DNA of 6,909 bases from CAZJOD01 sp964547525. Lineage in GTDB: Bacteria; Bacillota; Clostridia; JAAYHZ01. Location: NCBI GenBank assembly GCA_964547525.1, contig CAZJOD010000182.1, forward strand, positions 1 to 6,909. The letters are read 5' to 3'. Positions within the stretch are counted from its first letter, which is position 1. Each line of letters opens with the position of its first letter. The notes beneath the pieces were generated by a model. That model did no database searches, was not told where the DNA came from, and saw only the letters and a list, made by a program, of their open reading frames with translations. Positions 1 through 6,364 of the stretch are shown piece by piece. A program made the translations under genes and the position numbers.

Positions 1-1
1 T

Positions 2-112
2 GTGAATGGTCAGACATATAACGTATTTAATGCTGCAACAGAAACAATCGACTTGACCGGTATATGCGGTGAAGTCCAAATTGAAGTGCACTACACCGAT
101 ATTGGTATATAA
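2..112 (+). CDS. C-terminal end of a beta-rich, probably secreted or surface protein (5' partial)
   Basis: The reading frame starting at base 2 is open and ends at TAA 110-112, giving 36 residues of the carboxyl end; the start lies outside the window. The visible peptide begins VNGQTYNVFNAATETIDLTG and ends in VHYTDIGI. Alternating hydrophobic and polar residues, many Thr/Asn/Gly and no charged helix suggest beta strands of an Ig-like or carbohydrate-binding sandwich such as closes many secreted clostridial proteins. No family can be named from this fragment. Its downstream neighbours are surface proteins, which fits an extracytoplasmic role but does not prove it. It could equally be the tail of a phage-like or structural protein. 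Confidence 0.6.
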   Translation: MNGQTYNVFNAATETIDLTGICGEVQIEVHYTDIGI

Positions 113-139
113 AGAACTTGAGAAAGAAGGGGGTCTAAT

Positions 140-181
140 ATGGAGAAAACATATTCGAAAATATTATTCTGTCCTGCATAA
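140..181 (+). CDS. 13-codon ORF behind a strong Shine-Dalgarno site; possible truncated gene start
   Basis: ATG at 140 is preceded by a strong purine site (AGAAGGGGG, 125-133) at a normal distance and lies 27 bases after the stop of the previous gene, as a next operon gene would. The frame reads MEKTYSKILFCPA and then stops. No convincing continuation was seen; the +1 frame runs for about 20 codons without clear protein character. It may be the surviving start of a decayed gene, a tiny peptide gene, or chance. The ribosome-binding site is the only firm evidence. Confidence 0.25.
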   Translation: MEKTYSKILFCPA

Positions 182-380
182 ATGTACTCGGGGACACATC
201 TCAACTAATCCGCTTTTAGATTAATTAAACCATAAACAATATATGATTTCACTGCAAAAACTCATAAACTGAACTGTAATTGAAATCTATAACAGGCTCA
301 ACTTGCATTTTAACTGTCGTGGTCAATGCGACGTCCTATATAACTAAGCAAAGTAATGAACACTTGCTGTGAGTTACACA
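182..380. other. intergenic, no recognisable feature
   Basis: AT-rich sequence with stops in all frames. I see no coding potential, no tRNA-like folding and no paired -35/-10 boxes at usable spacing (a TTGCAT at 303-308 and a TATATA at 337-342 are too far apart). It separates the left operon from the terminator hairpin that follows. Confidence 0.5.
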
Positions 381-416
381 TTAAAACCAACGTGCTCTAT
401 GCTCGTTGGTTTTAAT
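381..416. terminator. bidirectional intrinsic terminator between convergent genes
   Basis: A perfect 12-bp inverted repeat, TTAAAACCAACG (381-392) and CGTTGGTTTTAA (404-415), encloses an 11-base loop. Its outer ends are A-rich on the left and T-rich on the right, so transcripts from either strand would carry U residues after the stem. It lies between the rightward gene(s) ending at 112/181 and the leftward lipoprotein gene ending at 580, where a shared terminator is expected. Confidence 0.7.
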
Positions 417-579
417 AAAAAATATTGAACAGCAATTGATTGATTGCATTTTTGCCAACAGATTTTGCAATTACTGTCTAATATTTATTCGTTCTATTGT
501 AGTAAAAATAGTTATTACAGTAGAATCAATATATATTTTTTTATTCGGTAAAAATGAAAAAAGCTTATCACCATTCCTC

Positions 580-2208
580 TCAATCGTGTTGATTATAGTA
601 ATCGATAATATCCTGGATTCCATCTTCCTTCAATCCCTCCACCATCTTAATATAATCATTGTAATCTGCACCGGAATTTAGAAACTCATTCGTAAAACGT
701 GCCACACTTTCGGCTACCGCTAGCACCTTTTCATTGATCTTGTCATCAATAAAATAATAGGATATCAGCTTGTAATACTGCTGATTATTATGATTAAGTT
801 CATTCAAATCCACCCAAGCCTGAAACGATGTGTTGTGAGCGGTGGTACTCCAATCCGGATAACTCAATGCAAAATAATGATCCAGCCCGTATGTTTCAAA
901 GCGATAAGGTAGGCTTTTGCTTTGAGTATTGGTAAAAATAGGGCATATGGATTTATTTATGGGCTGTTTATATGCGATTTTTCCATCTTTATTGATTTCG
1001 AATGTTTTTCCCTCTTCGCCAAAGTAGACCCGCTCAATACCTTCTGCCGTGGTCAAAAAGTCCAGTATTTCGATAATCTTTGCCGTCACGTCATCTTCAC
1101 AATAGTTAGAAACGGCGATATGTTGGTAAACTTTATTCATTACAGCCACAGAAGCTGCTTTGTCCACCGTGTCGGATTTGATATTTACTGCCGGTACCGT
1201 CCATACTCTGTTTAAATTATCTGTTCTCATTGATGAGGATACACCATATGTAAAAATACATTTGTTATCCAAATTATTATATGCAGACCAATTGTATTCA
1301 CTATACCAAACAAGGTTATTTCTTAGGAATAAATGATACATACGCAATGCATCAAACCATCTTTCATCCAAAACAGGAGAAATGAAATTGCCGTCAACAT
1401 CATGTGCAAATAGAAAGGACGTGGTACCATATGCCGTTGCAATTCCTTCAAAAAGATCGTCGGTGAACGCATTGTTTCCATACACATTGATAGCGATGGG
1501 CGCATCCCCGGTCTTTTCTTTATGTGCTACAGCCAAATCATACAGTTCCTCAATCGTACCGGGTACTTCATACTCATAATCTTCGAATAAAGAATTGTAC
1601 TGCCATCCACCATAGGGCCGGCTATAAATACAGGGAATTAACACATAATATGAATCGGATCCTTTTTTTGTGATGCTACTCATTAAAAGTTCTTTCTCCA
1701 GTTGATTATCCCATAACCCCAAGTAATTAGGCAGCTGGTTTTCAACGGTTTTAAAATCCAAGAGGGCACCGTTTTCACCTAACTCATAACCTGTAGATAC
1801 AAGCATATCAAGCACCAAATCCGGACGATCTACGCTTTCCATAATTTTTTTGATATTGCCCTCATCTACTTCTTTGTAATAAACAAACTCCGGCTCAACA
1901 TTAAACTGATCTTTGAAGTATTGTACCACTCCGCTGCCATATTCGAATGTGGAAGGAGTGACCGGATGCATAATGCCGATGCGAATCTTTATGGGTTGAT
2001 CCTTTCGTATCGTTTCTGTTTCATTTGATGTCTTGTCGGTGGAATCCACTGTTTTTTTCGTGGTATCCCCCTTAATGTCCGTTTCATCGCCGGAGCCTAC
2101 AGACTGAACACCGCATCCAATCAACAAACAAATAATTAGGGTCATAACAACCACCATCATGATGATCATACCTTTTTTAAAACCTGTTATACTTATCTTT
2201 TTCAGCAT
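580..2208 (-). CDS. extracellular solute-binding lipoprotein (ABC transporter, family 1 / LplA-LipO-like)
   Basis: The 542-residue product starts with a basic n-region (KK at 3-4, FKK at 10-12), a hydrophobic stretch at 14-30 and a lipobox LIGC with the lipidated cysteine at 32. A Ser/Thr/Asp/Lys-rich linker (33-72) then leads to a globular domain opening IRIGIMHPVTPSTFEY. Length, an aromatic-rich middle and the tail DYNDYIKMVEGLKEDGIQ fit the large solute-binding lipoproteins of Firmicutes, which bind sugars or oligosaccharides outside the membrane and deliver them to a permease. The ligand cannot be told. No permease or ATPase gene lies beside it, so it is an orphan component or serves as a sensor. 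The ATG at 2208 is kept because later Met codons (14, 17) would lose the basic n-region, yet no ribosome site lies directly before it; the nearest AAGGAG is over 30 bases upstream. Confidence 0.85.
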   Translation of the reverse strand: MLKKISITGFKKGMIIMMVVVMTLIICLLIGCGVQSVGSGDETDIKGDTTKKTVDSTDKTSNETETIRKDQPIKIRIGIMHPVTPSTFEYGSGVVQYFKDQFNVEPEFVYYKEVDEGNIKKIMESVDRPDLVLDMLVSTGYELGENGALLDFKTVENQLPNYLGLWDNQLEKELLMSSITKKGSDSYYVLIPCIYSRPYGGWQYNSLFEDYEYEVPGTIEELYDLAVAHKEKTGDAPIAINVYGNNAFTDDLFEGIATAYGTTSFLFAHDVDGNFISPVLDERWFDALRMYHLFLRNNLVWYSEYNWSAYNNLDNKCIFTYGVSSSMRTDNLNRVWTVPAVNIKSDTVDKAASVAVMNKVYQHIAVSNYCEDDVTAKIIEILDFLTTAEGIERVYFGEEGKTFEINKDGKIAYKQPINKSICPIFTNTQSKSLPYRFETYGLDHYFALSYPDWSTTAHNTSFQAWVDLNELNHNNQQYYKLISYYFIDDKINEKVLAVAESVARFTNEFLNSGADYNDYIKMVEGLKEDGIQDIIDYYNQHD

Positions 2209-2240
2209 AATGTGTGTTGAATTAAATGATTTATAATTCG

Positions 2241-2287
2241 CTCCTTTTTATAATTGTGTTTATAACTTTTTAAATGCTACTTTTCAA
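2241..2287 (-). promoter_or_regulatory. candidate promoter and displaced Shine-Dalgarno of the solute-binding lipoprotein gene
   Basis: Reading leftward, TTGAAA (complement of 2282-2287) and TATAAA (complement of 2259-2264) are separated by 17 bases, a good vegetative sigma-factor pattern. AAGGAG (complement of 2241-2246) follows, but it is more than 30 bases from the annotated ATG at 2208. The intervening codons are in frame with the gene and open, but contain no ATG, GTG or TTG at a proper distance from the AAGGAG. Two further TATAAA copies (complements of 2247-2252 and 2230-2235) lack a matching -35. Confidence 0.45.
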
Positions 2288-2570
2288 CGAGCATTCTAGC
2301 TTCTACTGTAATCTTACCAAATCTTTACTCAAATCACAATGTGAAATGTTTAAACATACCAACTTTTTCTATATTTATGCAGGCTGCCCCCTTACACCCA
2401 ATCAGTCCTTAACAATAAAGGTTTCCACCTCATACAGAAACCTAAGTGCAAAGAGCTTTTACCTCAACTTTTATAATCTTTTTTTTGCCGAAATTTTATT
2501 TAGCAGCCACCTGATCGAAGGCAAAATTATTTCAGTTCACCTAACCCATTATTTACTGCTTGACCAGACG
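2288..2570. other. divergent intergenic region with a 12-bp palindrome
   Basis: AT-rich sequence between the divergent lipoprotein and SLH-protein genes. It has open stretches on the plus strand but no ribosome site or protein-like composition, so I call no gene. It contains a perfect palindrome ATGTTTAAACAT at 2346-2357, a possible operator, and a weak 7-bp hairpin AGGTTTC/GAAACCT at 2419-2443. I see no known riboswitch signature. Confidence 0.4.
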
Positions 2571-2599
2571 TCGAACAGGCATTAACATAAGTGTATAAT
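2571..2599 (+). promoter_or_regulatory. candidate promoter of the SLH-protein gene
   Basis: A consensus -10 box TATAAT (2594-2599) stands 50 bases before the ATG at 2650. At 17-base spacing the -35 is TCGAAC (2571-2576), only a half match to TTGACA, so the promoter may be weak or activated. A better -35-like TTGACC at 2560-2565 is too far away (28 bases). The gene's ribosome site is AGGGGG (2640-2645). Confidence 0.45.
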
Positions 2600-2649
2600 C
2601 AGATAATTGGCATTACCGATATTTAATTATTTAACTTTCAGGGGGAAAG

Positions 2650-4353
2650 ATGAAAATAAAAAAAATTTTAGCTGCAATTTTGACCATCATACTTATATTG
2701 ACCGCTTTTCCGTCAAGTGCTTTTGCCTGGGCAAGCGGGACACGATTGTCCCTGCCTGACTCATTGGTCACCAATCCGCTGCTTGAAAATATATCTACCA
2801 CCCCGTCAGTCGTATCAATCAAGAGCGACAGCAATATTTCAGTTACCATCCGTTTCACGCTGAAGAGGCCCGCGGAAGTGGAGGTCGCCCTCGTAAATAA
2901 GTACCAAAGCAATTATAACAAAAATGATAATTTGTTCACCGGTACGCGCATAACTCTAAAACCGGGCGTACATGAAGTAACATGGAACGGCAGGGATTCT
3001 AAAGGTATGATTCCGCCCAAAGGCATATATCGCGTTGTTTTCATGTCATATGAGCTCAGTGGTCCTCCGGACGAATTCGTCCAGGCATACACGACTGATG
3101 CCACTTTGACAATCAAGGATTCTGAATGGGGAATGCCGAAGGAAGAAATTGAGAAGATAGTAACGAGCGCCTCATTTGACAGTCCTGTGGTCTCACCTGA
3201 CGGAGACGGACTCAATGATATGGTTACGGGTACTTTCACTCTTACGAAAGCAATGAAGCATGTTTCGGTATTTATCTGTGATTCAATGGGATATCCCACC
3301 GGAAATCCCCGGCTAACCTTAGAGAATGCAAAACCGGGAACGTATACCTTTACATGGGACGGTAAGAACAGCGGGTACGACATGTACGGTAACTATTATG
3401 GATTCGACCTGTACAACGGTGACTATTATATATCGGTTTATGCGTACAATGACGTAAATTATACCGGTCGCATCATGATGAAGTCCGCAAAGGTGCACCT
3501 CACTGGCAGTACTCAGCTGGTAGTGCCTCAGCCAGTGCAAAAGGTGAGGGTGACAGCAGACAGTGTTGTACTGGGCGTAAACCCTTCAGGGTCAGGATAT
3601 ATAGCGGTTAAAGGCGAAGAATTTACAGTACTCGCTAACGAGACTCAATATGGACAATACAGGGTTTTGATAAGCGGTAATACGACAACCCAAATCCCGG
3701 TTAAGGATGTTGAATTAGTACCGCATAAGCAATCCCCGGTACTGGACATTACAGATAAGGCAGGCTCCATAAAAGACATCGAATCCAGTTCGGATTACGC
3801 CAGACAGTCTATCCTCAATCTGGCCGCGCATAATATCATCTCGGGTGACGGTAACGGATACTTCAATCCACACCGGGTTATAAACCGTGCTGAAATGATA
3901 AAGATGATTGTGCATACTTTGGATATCGATATGACTGATTTACCAGACATTCCGACTTTTAAGGATGTCCCGAAGAGCCACTGGGCATACCCTTATGTCG
4001 AAGCCGCCTACCGGGCCGGAATCATCAGCGGTATCTCGAACGACCTGTTCGGTGCCGGACAATTATGCACCAGGGAACAAATGGCGGCGATGTTTGTTCG
4101 CTCTCTCGACACTGCGGGTGCAGGCATTGCAGGTAGTTCCGATGACAACGACAGATTCGTTTATGTAAACAACCTGGATGATAAGGATAAAATATCCCCA
4201 TGGGCTATGGTCTATGTTGAATACGCACTGTCCAGTGGCTTGATGAAAGGCACCGCAAGCACGACCTTTGACGCCAAAGGGTCAGCAGAACGCCAGCAGG
4301 CGGCCGTGCTCACCGACAGGTACATGGTCCTTGTTTTACAAAGGAGTTCATAA
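2650..4353 (+). CDS. SLH-domain surface protein with FlgD-like Ig modules
   Basis: The 567-residue secreted protein is probably held in the cell envelope through its SLH repeats. ATG 2650 follows AGGGGG at a proper distance. A signal peptide (KIKK, hydrophobic core 6-20, cleavage after AFA at about 26) is followed by two FlgD-like Ig modules. The first is at about 50-155 with WNGRD at 112-116; the second is at about 170-290 with SPDGDGLND at 182-190, a likely calcium-binding motif, and WDG at 236-238. An SH3-like beta module follows at about 298-358. Three SLH repeats complete it: about 381-430 (NRAE at 412-415), 436-489 (HWAYPYV, TREQ) and 503-563 (PWAMVYVEYA, ERQQ). In the family the repeats bind pyruvylated secondary cell-wall polymer. 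No catalytic domain is visible, so a structural, adhesive or assembly role is likely. The last repeat's ERQQ departs from the usual TRAE-type motif, so its binding may be weaker. Confidence 0.9.
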   Translation: MKIKKILAAILTIILILTAFPSSAFAWASGTRLSLPDSLVTNPLLENISTTPSVVSIKSDSNISVTIRFTLKRPAEVEVALVNKYQSNYNKNDNLFTGTRITLKPGVHEVTWNGRDSKGMIPPKGIYRVVFMSYELSGPPDEFVQAYTTDATLTIKDSEWGMPKEEIEKIVTSASFDSPVVSPDGDGLNDMVTGTFTLTKAMKHVSVFICDSMGYPTGNPRLTLENAKPGTYTFTWDGKNSGYDMYGNYYGFDLYNGDYYISVYAYNDVNYTGRIMMKSAKVHLTGSTQLVVPQPVQKVRVTADSVVLGVNPSGSGYIAVKGEEFTVLANETQYGQYRVLISGNTTTQIPVKDVELVPHKQSPVLDITDKAGSIKDIESSSDYARQSILNLAAHNIISGDGNGYFNPHRVINRAEMIKMIVHTLDIDMTDLPDIPTFKDVPKSHWAYPYVEAAYRAGIISGISNDLFGAGQLCTREQMAAMFVRSLDTAGAGIAGSSDDNDRFVYVNNLDDKDKISPWAMVYVEYALSSGLMKGTASTTFDAKGSAERQQAAVLTDRYMVLVLQRSS

Positions 4354-4380
4354 TTAGCTTAAATATTTGGCTTAATAAAC

Positions 4381-4431
4381 CCCCAAACGTCGATAAGCGT
4401 TGTTATAAAATAGCGCTTAATGATGTTGGGG
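4381..4431. terminator. long imperfect hairpin after the SLH gene, probable terminator or repeat element
   Basis: The arms CCCCAAACGTCGATAAGCG (4381-4399) and CGCTTAATGATGTTGGGG (4414-4431) pair over about 18 positions with one bulge and a few mismatches around a 14-base AT-rich loop. It starts 28 bases past the stop of the SLH gene, as a terminator would, but the plus-strand sequence after it is GTAAACGC with no T-tract. On the minus strand it is followed by TTTATTAAG. It could instead be a dispersed intergenic palindrome. Confidence 0.4.
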
Positions 4432-4521
4432 TAAACGCATGAATAAATAAAGGAGAAAAATCGTCTTCTTCAAAAGTAAACCGCACCATGTTCTTTTTTT
4501 ATTATTTAAAACATTCAATTC

Positions 4522-4540
4522 GTAAAAATCTCATTTTTAC
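4522..4540. repeat. short AT hairpin
   Basis: Perfect 7-bp inverted repeat GTAAAAA/TTTTTAC with a 5-base loop, in the AT-rich spacer between the SLH gene and the 3' end of the SatD-DUF3307 operon. Because both arms are A/T tracts it may act as a weak terminator, but base composition alone makes such repeats common here. Confidence 0.3.
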
Positions 4541-4585
4541 ATCAGAATCACTATAAAAATGCAAAAAATCTCTTAGTATAATATG

Positions 4586-4672
4586 TCTAACCAAACGGAT
4601 TGTACTTTAATAATGCAACCTAAATGGGTTGCACTTTAATAATGCAACCTAAATGGGTTGCACTTTAGTATT
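4586..4672. repeat. three tandem 29-bp repeats, each carrying a GCAACC-N6-GGTTGC palindrome
   Basis: The period is 29 bases. Copies 2 (4615-4643) and 3 (from 4644) are identical over the first 25 bases, including TGCAACC-TAAATG-GGTTGCA. Copy 1 (4586-4614) matches copy 2 at about 22 of 29 positions; its palindrome is decayed but the spacer CTTTAATAAT is intact. Perfect palindromes lie at 4614-4633 and 4643-4662. The array ends 26 bases beyond the stop of the DUF3307 gene. The same 7-bp arms with the same 6-base spacing occur in the palindrome before satD (6336-6355), so both are probably sites for the same protein. There are too few copies, and the spacers are too short and alike, for a CRISPR array. 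Confidence 0.75.
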
Positions 4673-4698
4673 CTTTTAATTCTTTTCGTGATTATTTT

Positions 4699-5428
4699 TC
4701 ATATTAATTTCTTTAATAGAATGGTAGTTATAAATGCAATTGCTACACTTGATAGGGTACCAACCAGATATTTTTCTGCAAAATTTCTATCTTCAAGTTG
4801 TTTATAGCGAGCTATGCTCTTCGCGGTTAATACAAATCCAATAGCTCCAAATTGATTACATAACACTAAAGAAGATATTATTAAACGTTCAAGTTTCCCA
4901 ATAATTCTACCAACTTGTGGGTCATTTTCTTCGTTTACACATTCATCTTTATTAAAAATATAGGCGAACAATTTTTTTATAAAAACAGCAGCTGCATCCC
5001 ATATTATAACGTATATTAAAGCATAAATGATTATATTTTTTAAATACCCCCATTTAAACAGATGATCATATAGATGGTTCGTTTTTGTGTTTAAATTAAA
5101 GATATAAACTAAGAATACCAATATAGTGATGTGCAATATTTGATTAATTAGAAAGGAAGCAAACACAACGCCTTTCTTACAAAAAAATTTATCAACAATA
5201 TTTCTGACCCAATCAATCAAAAAATGGGATACTATTATTAATATAAATGGTAAAATAGCATTTTTTAGACTTATAAAAGTAAAAATGGCTACAGAGAATG
5301 CCACCGCATATATAATTGAATGAATAATAAGAAAATTTAAATTGTTCTTGCTTTTTCTGGGCTAATTCTGCTGATTGTAAAGTAAAATCAGCAATTAAAT
5401 GAGTAAGTATGTACATAAATATAATCAT
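4699..5428 (-). pseudogene. DUF3307-family multi-pass membrane protein, split by a +1 frameshift
   Basis: ATG at 5428 follows AAGGGG (5435-5440), which overlaps the satD stop; the genes are 10 bases apart and surely cotranscribed. The first frame gives 31 residues with the family motif HLIADFTLQ (10-18), then runs into an unrelated hydrophilic tail. Reading one T fewer in the TTTT run (complement of 5332-5335) joins it to FLIIHSIIYAVAFSVAIF and on to TGA at 4699, about 242 residues in all, a normal family length. The second part carries HFLIDWVR (about 68-75) and the conserved end GRIIGKLERL...AIGFVLTAKSIARY...YLVGTL. About six or seven membrane helices are evident. The molecular function of DUF3307 is unknown to me; it is repeatedly found with SatD. 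The shift may be a real mutation, a sequencing error, or programmed slippage. Internal GTG at 5304 has no ribosome site, so the second part is unlikely to be made alone. Confidence 0.8.
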
Positions 5429-5438
5429 ATTTGTCCCC

Positions 5439-6293
5439 TTATAAGTATTTGTCCATTAGTTTTAATGCAACTAAGGTAGAATTCCGCGCTTCATATACTT
5501 TTGCTGTTTTATAAGTCTTCTCTATGCTTTGCCTACTTATTCCAAGTGCATCGGATAGGTGCATAGTCATACCCCTTTTCTTTCCACTATTAACATAAAA
5601 AGTATTATCATCATTAATTGCATCTATTTGATATGGATCTATGATTATATGTTTAATATCATCGAAAGGATATTTTTTGACTGATTTTCTCATCTTAAAG
5701 TAGGTATAATAATTCAGTTTGTTTTTTAATTTGACAAGTTCAGAAAGATGATGCATTTTCCTTCCGTCAATTACATTATGAGAATTAATTGGATATAGTA
5801 ATTCTGTAAGCAACATTATTTCATTCTGATACTCACTATGGTTGCTTGTTAATATAAAAGGTGTGTTAATAGCGGAATTTATAAAAATATCATTTTCTTT
5901 CCCAGAAAAAAGAAGCACTGAATATCCAACAGAATCTTTCACATTTTCAATAGCATAACGAGCATTATGGTATACAGGTCCATCTTGAGCGGTGGTACTG
6001 GCATTTTCTATTTTAATACTCCATTCGCCAACACCAATTCCCGCTCTTAATTCAACTGGAGAAACGAGCATATTAAACAGTCTTAAATACAAATATGCTG
6101 CTTCCGGGGAGCTGAATAATCCTTGCACTTCATCACCAGCACTAAATTCAACCTCGCGAAGAATAGTATTCATGAACGTTTCATTTAATTTCTGAATAAC
6201 TGCAATAATATAATTTTGAATAGAATTTCTATCTTCGATTGAATATGATCGAGATTTCTTTAAATCTATGACTAACACAGTAAATTTTTCCAT
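5439..6293 (-). CDS. satD: SatD-family protein: cyclase-like N-terminal half plus C-terminal helix-turn-helix
   Basis: The 284-residue product starts at ATG 6293, chosen over an in-frame TTG at 6308 because AGGTGG (6300-6305) sits 6 bases before the ATG and would be inside the longer gene. The N-terminus FTVLVIDLKKSRS (D10), SAGDEVQGLF (51-60), LRAGIGVGE (82-90) and DGPVYHNARYAIE (104-116) are hallmarks of the SatD family. They follow the plan of class III cyclase/GGDEF palm domains: D10 and D54 fit the two metal ligands and R112 fits the transition-state Arg, but the partner Asn position is Tyr108. LSDALGISRQSIEKTYKTAK (246-265) is a helix-turn-helix. At 284 residues it seems longer than most, with an extra middle region (about 130-240). 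SatD is known from the acid-tolerance locus of Streptococcus mutans; its biochemical activity is not established. Cyclase activity and DNA binding are my inference. Confidence 0.8.
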   Translation of the reverse strand: MEKFTVLVIDLKKSRSYSIEDRNSIQNYIIAVIQKLNETFMNTILREVEFSAGDEVQGLFSSPEAAYLYLRLFNMLVSPVELRAGIGVGEWSIKIENASTTAQDGPVYHNARYAIENVKDSVGYSVLLFSGKENDIFINSAINTPFILTSNHSEYQNEIMLLTELLYPINSHNVIDGRKMHHLSELVKLKNKLNYYTYFKMRKSVKKYPFDDIKHIIIDPYQIDAINDDNTFYVNSGKKRGMTMHLSDALGISRQSIEKTYKTAKVYEARNSTLVALKLMDKYL

Positions 6294-6312
6294 GTCGCAC
6301 CACCTCAATCTT

Positions 6313-6340
6313 ATTATAATACATCAGTGATCAATTGCAA
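6313..6340 (-). promoter_or_regulatory. promoter directly before satD, overlapped by its operator
   Basis: On the minus strand a perfect -10 TATAAT (complement of 6313-6318) lies 16 bases from TTGCAA (6335-6340), a 4-of-6 match to the -35 consensus. The -35 is inside the right-hand reading of the large palindrome, so a protein bound there would block RNA polymerase. The predicted start near 6306 leaves a leader of only about a dozen bases, just enough for the AGGTGG ribosome site. Confidence 0.6.
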
Positions 6341-6363
6341 CCCAATATGGTTGCAATTGATCA
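6328..6363. promoter_or_regulatory. perfect 15-bp palindrome, probable operator of the satD operon
   Basis: TGATCAATTGCAACC (6328-6342) and GGTTGCAATTGATCA (6349-6363) are perfect complements around CAATAT. The inner core TGCAACC-N6-GGTTGCA is identical in arms and spacing to the two palindromes downstream of the operon at 4614-4633 and 4643-4662. A further half site GCAACC stands at 6369-6374. Position over the -35 box suggests repression, perhaps by the helix-turn-helix of SatD itself. As RNA the same sequence would form a strong hairpin, but no T-run follows. Confidence 0.7.
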
Positions 6364-6364
6364 T

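Noticed and set aside
922..1215. Plus-strand open frame opposite the lipoprotein gene
   Set aside because: No ribosome site and it is fully antisense to a well-supported gene; the frame is a shadow.
2274..2585. 103-codon plus-strand frame in the divergent intergenic region
   Set aside because: No ribosome site, composition follows the AT-rich background, and it overlaps the lipoprotein promoter.
2913..3383. 156-codon minus-strand frame inside the SLH gene
   Set aside because: Antisense to clear FlgD-like Ig modules, with no initiation signals.
4381..4438. Imperfect palindrome as an integron attC site
   Set aside because: The ends (CCCCAAAC, GTTGGGGT) do not fit the RYYYAAC/GTTRRRY rule and no integrase or cassette structure is visible.
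4449..4520. AAAGGAG followed by an open stretch beginning with ATC (FFKSKPHHVLFLLFKTF)
   Set aside because: No standard start codon after the ribosome-like site and only about 21 codons; too weak to call even a remnant.
4586..4672. Tandem 29-base period suggestive of a CRISPR array
   Set aside because: There are no variable spacers; the whole unit including the part between palindromes is repeated, and only three copies exist, one decayed.
5213..5331. Treating the 71-codon N-terminal frame as a separate small protein
   Set aside because: Its first 31 residues are the conserved start of DUF3307 and the rest is out-of-frame sequence of the same gene.
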